From Chara braunii (lineage: Eukaryota; Streptophyta; Charophyceae; Charales; Characeae), in contig BFEA01000241.1 of NCBI GenBank assembly GCA_003427395.1, positions 362,323 to 385,367 of the forward strand: DNA of 23,045 bases. Reading direction: 5' to 3'. A program made the translations under genes and the position numbers. Positions 17,131 to 23,045 of this stretch are shown here, piece by piece (the first letter of the stretch is position 1; each line of letters opens with the position of its first letter). Below the pieces are notes generated by a model. That model was not told the DNA's origin. It searched no databases and worked only from the letters and a program-made list of their open reading frames with translations.

Positions 17131-17880
17131 TTATCATCCGAAACTCAATGACTGGTTTAAACCACTAGTACATGGCCCCAGCCTTGCAGTCCAAAACTTG
17201 TCGCAACAAGAAAACGAGGCTGAAGCGTCAAACGCTGGGCCTGCCGTTGATAAATAGGATTGGCGGTCGGCGGTCGCGTTTTTGTTGCGGCCTTCCAGAA
17301 TTCGAGGTTTCAGGTCCGCGGCCCAGGTGCCCATGTACTGGTGTCTTAATCTAAAAGCAGGGGATTCTCTTCTGGAAGCTCCTGTTTTCCAGAGCTGTTT
17401 CCACCCTCGGATTTGACTATAGTGGAGTTGCAGGGGTATGGGGTGGGGGAGAATGAAGGAACAGATGGGTACATTTGTTCTTAGATCTATTTTGGGTAGG
17501 GCAGAATCACTAGGGGGGCGTGTTTAATATGGCAGCCTGATCAGGGCTGAAGAGGTGGCTCTGCACCCACTATATTTCAAAGTACCCAATTTTTGTAAAA
17601 CACAACTGGTTATGTATGAGGAACGCTGGACCCTGTTTCGAGCAGGTGATACTCCCCACCAACTTAAATAGATTAGAGTCGCTGTTAACTTGCTAGGAGG
17701 GGATGCTCGTATCACCTCTTCTAGCAGATTTCCGGTTTTAAATTACAAGAAAAAAACAAAACAAAAAAAACAGTAGGGTAACTAGAGGTGGCTGCTCAGC
17801 CTGCTCGTACCATGGTCATTGCCGACGACCCCCTCATTGCCTGGGTGCTGTCAGACCACCGACCGTCCTCTTCTCGATGG
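17131..17880 (-). other. Interval between kinase lobes, no domain recognised
   Basis: About 700 bases separate the N-lobe from the recognisable C-lobe. No kinase motif is visible. It could be an intron of the ancestral RLK or an insertion; an A-rich AAAACAAAACAAAA tract at about 17750 hints at insertion. Confidence 0.35.
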
Positions 17881-17892
17881 CTGCGGCCTTGC

Positions 17893-18228
17893 TCAGCGGC
17901 AGCGCCTGTGGGAGTGGTTGGTCAGCAGTGCAACTGATTGTGTAGTGTCCGTCCCTCCGCGAACATGGAGTGGGTGATCAAGGACTCCCCACCCTCTCCA
18001 CAGTAGTAGCCAATGGCGCTGCAAAGCTGGCTGCGACGAAGCGTGCCCATCACGGACAGCTCCATTCAGAAAGTGCCCGAAATCGGCCTTGGAGAAGTCA
18101 AGCCCCCCCTCGTCATCTTGAGTCTTGACTGCGATGACTTGCCCACTGCTGTGCTGTCCCCTGTACACTTCAGCAGCCTCCCCTCTCCTCACCAAATGTG
18201 CTGTATTAAAGCCATAACGATTACACAC
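17893..18228 (-). pseudogene. RLK kinase N-lobe
   Basis: The frame gives FNTAHLVRRGEAAEVYRG, an RLK-type phosphate-binding loop in which only one of the usual three glycines remains before EVYRG. Then comes GQVIAVK with the beta3 Lys. After DFGHF the frame breaks. The next frame reads MELSVMGTLRRSQLCSAIGY then YCGEGGESLI, the alphaC-beta4-beta5 region, continuing FAEGRTLHNQLH. The same beta4-beta5 motif occurs in the truncated copy at about 15904-16000, confirming homology. Because the Gly loop is eroded and the frame shifts, activity is doubtful. Confidence 0.7.
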
Positions 18229-18385
18229 TTCTTAGATCTCCTGGAATGAGTACATTCTCACCAGGGTAGACGGTTTTAATTGTACCACAGCTGCGTCGCC
18301 TCCAGTGCAATGCTGCTGCTGACCTTTCTGACCACACCGAGTCCTCACCGAGTACGTCCTCAGTGAAACATGTTCCCGGGCAAAA

Positions 18386-18521
18386 CAGGTTCCAGGGCAT
18401 TCGGCTGTCCCGAGCTCCTGGGTCCTGGTACAGGTGCCTTGGCATTTGGGAGTCCTGAGGTCCTTGGTTGTGGTACAGGTTCCGAGGCGTTTGGCGAAAT
18501 TGGCGGTCCCGAGCTCCTGCC
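18386..18521 (-). repeat. 45-bp juxtamembrane coding minisatellite
   Basis: Three imperfect units of about 45-46 bases, each starting CAGGT on the plus strand and carrying GGCATTTGG- or GGCGTTTGG-like and CCCGAGCTCCTG-like words. On the minus strand they encode the Pro/Asn-rich juxtamembrane repeats of the RLK. Confidence 0.75.
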
Positions 18522-18679
18522 TTCGTGTTCATGTTGCTGAAACCAGGATCGCAAGCAGTGCCATCTGCTCTCCACGATGGCGGCAGAGCAGGCTAGAAAG
18601 ACAAAGGCAGATGCTGCAACACCAACGGCGATGCCTGCTAAGGCACAAAATGAAGGTGAAGCTGGAGCTGAAGGAGGAG

Positions 18680-18787
18680 CTGAAGGAGAAACTGAAAAAG
18701 GAGGATCTGAAGGGGAAACTGAAAGAGGAGCCGCCGAAGGAGAAACTGCAAGAGGAGGAGCTGAAGGAGAAACTGCAAGAGGCGGCG
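18680..18787 (-). repeat. 27-bp coding minisatellite (stalk repeats)
   Basis: Four adjacent 27-base units at 18680, 18707, 18734 and 18761, each close to CTGAAGGAGAAACTGCAAGA on the plus strand. On the minus strand each encodes a 9-residue Pro/Ser repeat of the stalk. The repeats have no stops in several frames, so Glu/Lys-rich and Gly/Glu-rich ORFs on the plus strand are shadows. Confidence 0.9.
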
Positions 18788-20340
18788 AAGGACGAGGCAG
18801 GGCCGATGTATTGATTGCAAGCTCCAAATCTTGGAGTTAGCTCTTCCTATGTAAAGCACCTTGTCGTCTGGCGTCAGGGCCAGAAACCTCATGACATATA
18901 CGCTTGCCCCGTCTGGACGACGTGCAATGGCGACAGTTCGAACAGAGACAACAGGGCCACCGCTCTACGCCAATTAAACCAGGTGCAGTCGTCTGCCAGC
19001 CTCTGAGACAAATAAATGACATCCGTCCGACATCAAAGCGAGCCCTATGGGCTCAATAAAGTCCGCACCTTCTGGCGAGCCTGTCTTGGCAAGTATCTCC
19101 ACAGCTCCAGAGGCCGTCCTCACCCGTCCGATCGCTGAAATCCTGGCAAATGCCACGTACAAGAGCTCACCATCGGCAGATATGGCGGATGAGCTAAGGT
19201 GGGGTTCTGGGAATCTCTTGGCCCTGGGAATAGTGCTGCTATCCTGAAGATCAACTGAACTCTGATCGGGACCAATCCACCTGTCCAGCACGGGCTGCCC
19301 AACACCGCTGACGGAAAGCCTGGAAAGGTTCATTTGGTATATCAGACGGGGTGTCGATGCATACAGGATGTGGCAGCTCGAGTTGCAGGCCAAAGTGAGT
19401 AATCGTGACTCATCCGGAGCATCCGGAATGTAACGTACAACTGAGAATGGAGGAGGAATTGAACCGTCGTCTACGTTGTACGCATGCAGAGTGAGGTTGT
19501 AGGGCTCTGCGACTATTGCAACCCTTTTCAAAGATGTACTACTCTGTGATTGCCCTCCCTCGTCCAGCATTGCCAAGGCTTGCAGGAAACCACCTTGGCC
19601 GCCCTGAGCAGGGAGCCAGCGTCCCTCTACTAGCGAAGCAGTACCATAGTTCAGCTCAAACTTCCATAATCCATTGTTCATGAGGAAAAAACAGCGACCG
19701 GTCTGCAGGTGAGAATGAGAGGCCCAACACATCGGAGCTACTCTCTCCACTAACAGCTATCGGATTTCCTTGAGGCACACTCAACAGATTGTCGTCAAGG
19801 ATTTCACGTGCCAGCTCCTCAGGCCAGGGAGAAGATTGAGACTGATTGCTGGGAACAGTTTCGTTGTTGGTCGTCGCAAGTTGCCGCCGCATTGGCTGCA
19901 ACTCCTCCCATATCTGCTCGTGGCGATGAGGATGATGATGACAAGGAAGATGAACTTCTAGATCGTGATCCAGGTACTGCTCCTTAGCTGTCGGATTGTG
20001 AGGTGAGCAACGTTGCAGATGATCATCATCTTCCCGAATCGTGGAGGAGAAGGAGGAAGAGGAGGAGGAGGGAACAGCAAGGATTGTGACGAAGCCACAC
20101 TTCAAGTTGGCATCTTCCATGTGCCATGTGGCCAGTAGTGTGAGAGCGAGCAACAACCATGAAGTACCGAACTGTCCGCACTCACCGCTGCTTACTACCC
20201 TTTTCCTCCTCCCTCTCCTCGCTCTGATCATCCTAATCATCATTGCCACCATCTTTATCATCATTCTCGTGGTTTTCGTTGCTAGCAACTAACAGATCTG
20301 AACTCTCGTGAAATCAGTTATGACTCTTATGAGCAGCAAT

Positions 20341-20476
20341 GATCCTCGCCCAGTCGGTACACCCATGGACTGTTGCAGTACAGACCTGAGTTCGAATGCC
20401 AATGAACCTTTATGGATGGAAGTAAGTCATTCCGAGTTACCTAGGGCCGATATGGACATCTCAAGGCCGTTGCTCT

Positions 20477-20507
<31 letters not shown>

Positions 20508-20521
20508 AAGAAGAAGAAGAA
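20341..20521 (+). mobile_element. tRNA-derived SINE, copy 1, with (AAG)n tail
   Basis: An A-box-like CGCCCAGTCGG at about 20347 and a B-box-like AGTTCGAATGCC at 20389-20400 have tRNA-like spacing. A body follows that includes TTACCTAGGGCC and ATCTCAAGGCC, then an uninterrupted AAG repeat at 20478-20520. The same head and body words recur immediately downstream, which supports a repeat family. Pol III transcription is inferred. Confidence 0.6.
20478..20520. repeat. (AAG)n microsatellite
   Basis: About 14 AAG triplets forming the 3' end of the first SINE copy. Confidence 0.95.
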
Positions 20522-20553
20522 CAAGAGAGTGTGGTCAGAAACCAACGGGCGGC

Positions 20554-20710
20554 CTCAGGTTAGCTCCGTTGGTACACCCAAGGAACAATGAATTACCTCA
20601 GTAACTCTCAGTTCGAATCCAGATCGAACTAGTTGACGGAATTTCTGAATTACCTGGGCCCGGTCAGTTCCACAATGATATCTCAAGGCCATCACCCTTT
20701 TTTTTTTGAA
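20554..20710 (+). mobile_element. tRNA-derived SINE, copy 2
   Basis: TAGCTCCGTTGG at 20561-20572 matches the A box at 11 of 12 positions, followed by TACACCC as in copy 1. AGTTCGAATCC at 20610-20620 fits the B box. The body shares ATTACCTGGGCC and ATCTCAAGGCC with copy 1, then ends in a T run followed by GAAAAAAGAGGAAGAA, a decayed purine-rich tail. Confidence 0.6.
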
Positions 20711-21420
20711 AAAAGAGGAAGAATGTGGGACAAACTAAACTGTTATCAAGAAGAGGGAAAAGGGTAAACAAAACATCTATAAGACTTACTGGAGCCATCA
20801 GAAAGCGCAAAGGCTTCAATTCCAAAGGAGAGCATGGTCTTCCTTGTTGATTTTTATGTCTTTCCGTAAACCGAAAACAGAACAAAATGAAAAAAGAGGA
20901 GAAAAACAAGTTCGCTGCTCGCGTCTACTTTGTCGTCTGCCCCGCCGGATTCGATTTGGGCTCTTCTTGCTGCACATACGAGCACAGCAATTCGTGTTAC
21001 AATGAATCTCTTTTTCTTTTTCTCCAAGAATGATAGACAGAATTTCCGAGAGGAAGATTGTGTAGTATGTGTACCGTGTACGGGAAAATCACTCAGGAGT
21101 CTCACACATATGTTGTTGTGGGAATAACATTGAAGAAGAAAAGAAAACAACAAACAGATACGTAAATAAGAAAATTCGTACATTACGCAGGCATATATTG
21201 TTGGCAAACACGCTCAAATATAGATACGGAGGATGCTGGCTGCCTTCTTGTCGATGTGAAGAAAAAGAAGATTACCCGATTTACCAACCACCATTGACCG
21301 CTTCGCACGTGTTCATTCTTGTTCAAATGGAAATGACCTCAGACCATTAAGGGTATTCTTATTATTAGGAAAATTTAGAAATCTCCCCCCATGGCAAAAC
21401 CTTGTACACATTCACCCCCG
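20711..21420. other. Gene-free AT-rich stretch
   Basis: No gene, RNA or element recognised. Purine-rich tracts (GAAAAAGAAG-type) and short unassignable ORFs only. Confidence 0.5.
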
Positions 21421-21451
21421 AACTCAGCAAAACGTGTGGGGCGCCCCTAAA

Positions 21452-21562
21452 GTCTCGCACCGTTTTGCAACTTGGTTGGGCTGGTAATCCCCGGGCGGGC
21501 CCCGCCGTGCATAAATGGCAGGAAAGCGTTTTACCAGCCCGACCCGGGTGCAAAAATGAGAC
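21452..21562. repeat. GC-rich foldback
   Basis: GTCTCGCACCGTTTTGCAAC, then TTGGTTGGGCTGGTAA (21452-21487), pairs with 21531-21562 (TTACCAGCCCGACCCGGGTG, then CAAAAATGAGAC), with GTCTC/GAGAC ends and a GGGCTGGTAA/TTACCAGCCC core. The region to about 21670 is GC-rich and ends in an 11-12-base A run, so the whole 21420-21682 block may be one retroposed or foldback element. Confidence 0.5.
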
Positions 21563-21682
21563 GAAAAGGTAGGCTGTTTTGCCAGGCCTGCGGGCACCAA
21601 ACTTGTGCCGGGACATAGACCCCAGGTGCTCGGCCAGGGAGGGTTCTGGGTAGCCCCAGGGGCCAGCGCAGAAAAAAAAAAA

Positions 21683-23045
21683 GAACCTAACAAAAATCCA
21701 GAAGCCAAGGATGTTGTGTAGAATTGCAATACAAACGACTTTTGGCTGAGGGAATTCTTTCGCAGGGGCCACACAAAAAAATAAAATGACGCAGTTCTGT
21801 GAAAGGCGCGCGATCACACTGGTAACACTGTGGTAGCGCGTCCCTATTACGATGCGCGGGCAGCGGGGGATCGCACAGGGGCAGCTGCGGATAACCTGCG
21901 CTTAACAGTTGGGAATGGCGGAGGCGGAGAGGTGATAGAGGGTGTGGGCGCTGAGGTGGAGGCCGCTTCGAGGGGACACAACCATGCACCTGCCATAGCC
22001 TAATCTTGGCCGACGGAAGGTGGTAATCCTAGATTGGCCGCAGAAGGAAAGAGAGAGATGTGGGGTCGGTCAATGGGCAGGATCTGCGCATCATACATAT
22101 CAGTATTATAACCTGACCAGGGGCTTTGCCCACTGATTATAGATACAGAGAATGCTTACGTTGCTGGAGTGGATGCAGCTCTATCTGGACCAAGAGCTGG
22201 AGTAGTATCGGACGCACGGTTGTTTGTGTAGCGGTACCCCTACGGCCCGACAGTGAGGCCGGACCAGTTTTAGGCCGTCGGCCTGACCCTGGTCCAGTAT
22301 CAGGTTGTTCCCGTACCTGGACCTAAGCCAGTATATCACTTCGGCCTAGGCCCAGGTCGAAGGGTCGGTTGATCCCATTCTTTGGATTGTTCATCCATTC
22401 GGACTGGACCTTCACTCGCCTGCTGCTTCTCGTATGTGTCCATCTCCTCTCTCTCTCTCTCTCTCACCATCTCCACACGTGCCCTCCCCACGTGCATCAC
22501 ATTGGTATGGGAGCGGAGCTTCGAACCTCTGCTCCCTCCCCCCCTCCCCTCCGGCTATCCGCCCACCGCAGATAGCCATCTCCAACTTCGCTCGTGCAGG
22601 TCTGCCAACACGAGGGGATGCATTTGCCTTCCAAGCTGGCGCCTTTTCCAAGCTGGCGCCTTTCCGACTGGTAACATCGCAGTCAATCTGCTGCCGCTTG
22701 TCCTCCGACTCGACTTTCTGATGCGATGGAACGTACCGGGTCTTGGCGATCGTCTACATGGTAGACATGTGGTCTCACTTTGGAAGTTGCTGCTGAGACC
22801 AACGGGTTGCATCGTCAGCAGATTGCATCGTCAAGCGTAGTTGTTGCGTCGTTGCTCTGTGAAGCAGCCTTGACGCCGAGTGCCAAGAAAGGGAAGAGCT
22901 TCGACGACATTCGTCGCGATGTTGCTCCCCATCACCCCCTTGCTGCGCACGTATCCCCCAACTCTCCTTTCGATTCCCTCTCCTGACCACCCCACCTCCC
23001 GATCCCGACTTCCCTTCCCCCTCCCCCTCCCCCCCGCCCCCACCG
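21683..23045. other. No recognised gene; C-rich right end
   Basis: Short ORFs on both strands match nothing I recognise. A (CT)n tract lies at 22446-22465. A perfect 17-bp duplication TCCAAGCTGGCGCCTTT lies at 22630-22663, and TTGCATCGTCA is duplicated at about 22806-22834. The last 80 bases are strongly C-rich. The GC-rich 22380-23045 part could be the edge of a gene beyond the window, but no splice or domain evidence supports this. Confidence 0.4.

Larger units (their letters stand above)
18360..18827 (-). pseudogene. Stalk, transmembrane and juxtamembrane segment of the RLK
   Basis: One open frame (about 155 codons). It starts with a Pro/Ser-rich extracellular stalk of four to five 9-residue repeats (PLAVSPSAP, PLAVSPSAA, PLSVSPSDP, PFSVSPSAP). 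Next is a hydrophobic helix CALAGIAVGVAASAFVFLAC then SAAIV (18573-18647), and a basic-aromatic stop-transfer region ESRWHCLRSWF. After this comes a cytoplasmic tract repeating GPPISPNASEPVPQPRTSG-like units. The stalk resembles cell-wall extensin-type SPSxPP sequence and may span the wall. The kinase N-lobe follows after a frame change. Confidence 0.7.
18221..20264 (-). pseudogene. Beta-propeller-like receptor kinase, extracellular and membrane part
   Basis: A membrane receptor remnant. From the ATG at 20264: a basic start (RARRGRRKR), a hydrophobic stretch SWLLLALTLLATW that may be a signal peptide, then a Ser/His-rich segment. The ectodomain has propeller-like blades: LGLSFSPADRSLFF; LTLACNSSCHILYAS; SSAISADGELLYVAFARIS; PIGLALMSDGCHLFVSEAGR; RFLALTPDDKVLYIGRANSK. 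These resemble NHL/SMP-30-type repeats. NLT, NLS and NSS are possible glycosylation sites. Then come a Pro/Ser stalk, a transmembrane segment and a kinase. Breaks: a frameshift near 19690 beside an A run, two in-frame stops after GRRLHLV (about 18965-18980) and a frameshift near 18830. Introns cannot simply explain the stops, so pseudogene is favoured. Propeller ectodomains on plant RLKs are unusual to my knowledge. Confidence 0.65.

Noticed and set aside
18434-18840. Glu/Lys-rich and Gly/Glu-rich plus-strand frames
   Set aside because: They are shadows of the 27-bp minisatellite; the minus frame has a coherent stalk, transmembrane helix and homologous context.
18961-18985. A 15-nt GT...AG segment removing two stops in the RLK ectodomain, as a mini-intron
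   Set aside because: Plant introns are not this short; two nonsense changes are a simpler reading.
21365-21817. A 150-codon minus-strand ORF
   Set aside because: It crosses an A run and a GC-rich foldback, and its peptide has no recognisable domain.
1-23045. A CRISPR array, prokaryotic operon or phage system
   Set aside because: No regular repeat-spacer pattern and no prokaryotic gene organisation; all signs are eukaryotic nuclear DNA.

Overview
The window looks like nuclear DNA from a green-lineage eukaryote (streptophyte). The evidence is one intact gene for a plant-type glucose-6-phosphate 1-epimerase with a long N-terminal extension, a plant-style receptor-like kinase (RLK) locus, LTR ends of the TGTCRCGYCC type, tRNA-derived SINEs, many short inverted-repeat elements and abundant microsatellites. 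A charophycean alga with a large, repeat-rich genome would fit, but I cannot fix the species from the sequence alone.

Layout. 1-700: a GA tract, a G-rich minisatellite and a possible short leader exon/intron. 700-5900: AT-rich, gene-poor DNA with two LTR-like ends facing each other (714 on +, 5897 on -), GTAC-rich cassettes beside poly(A)/poly(T) tracts, three copies of a degenerate AT-rich unit and a foldback element. 5900-8740: unrecognised ORF remnants, several small inverted-repeat elements (one family recurs at 11360), a tRNA-like SINE candidate and very long poly(C)/poly(T) runs. 9059-10282: the intronless epimerase gene, GC-rich. Starting in its last codons and running to about 11320 is a degenerate array built on GACACGTGGC (a G-box/ABRE-like core). 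11340-14900: MITE-like elements, GA/CA/AAT microsatellites and homopolymers. 14986-20264 (minus strand): a broken RLK locus. It has a membrane-targeting N terminus, a beta-propeller-like ectodomain, a Pro/Ser-rich stalk, a transmembrane segment, a repetitive juxtamembrane region, a kinase N-lobe and a decayed C-lobe, with a second truncated kinase copy downstream. 20340-20710: two adjacent SINE copies. 20710-23045: no recognised gene; one foldback and a C-rich end.

Only the epimerase can be called an intact gene with confidence. It would interconvert the alpha and beta anomers of glucose 6-phosphate. The RLK locus reads as a pseudogene (frameshifts and in-frame stops), but its domain order is unusual. 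The most noteworthy features are the G-box array apparently seeded from the 3' end of a coding gene, the propeller-type receptor kinase, and several small repeat families with two or more copies in the window.
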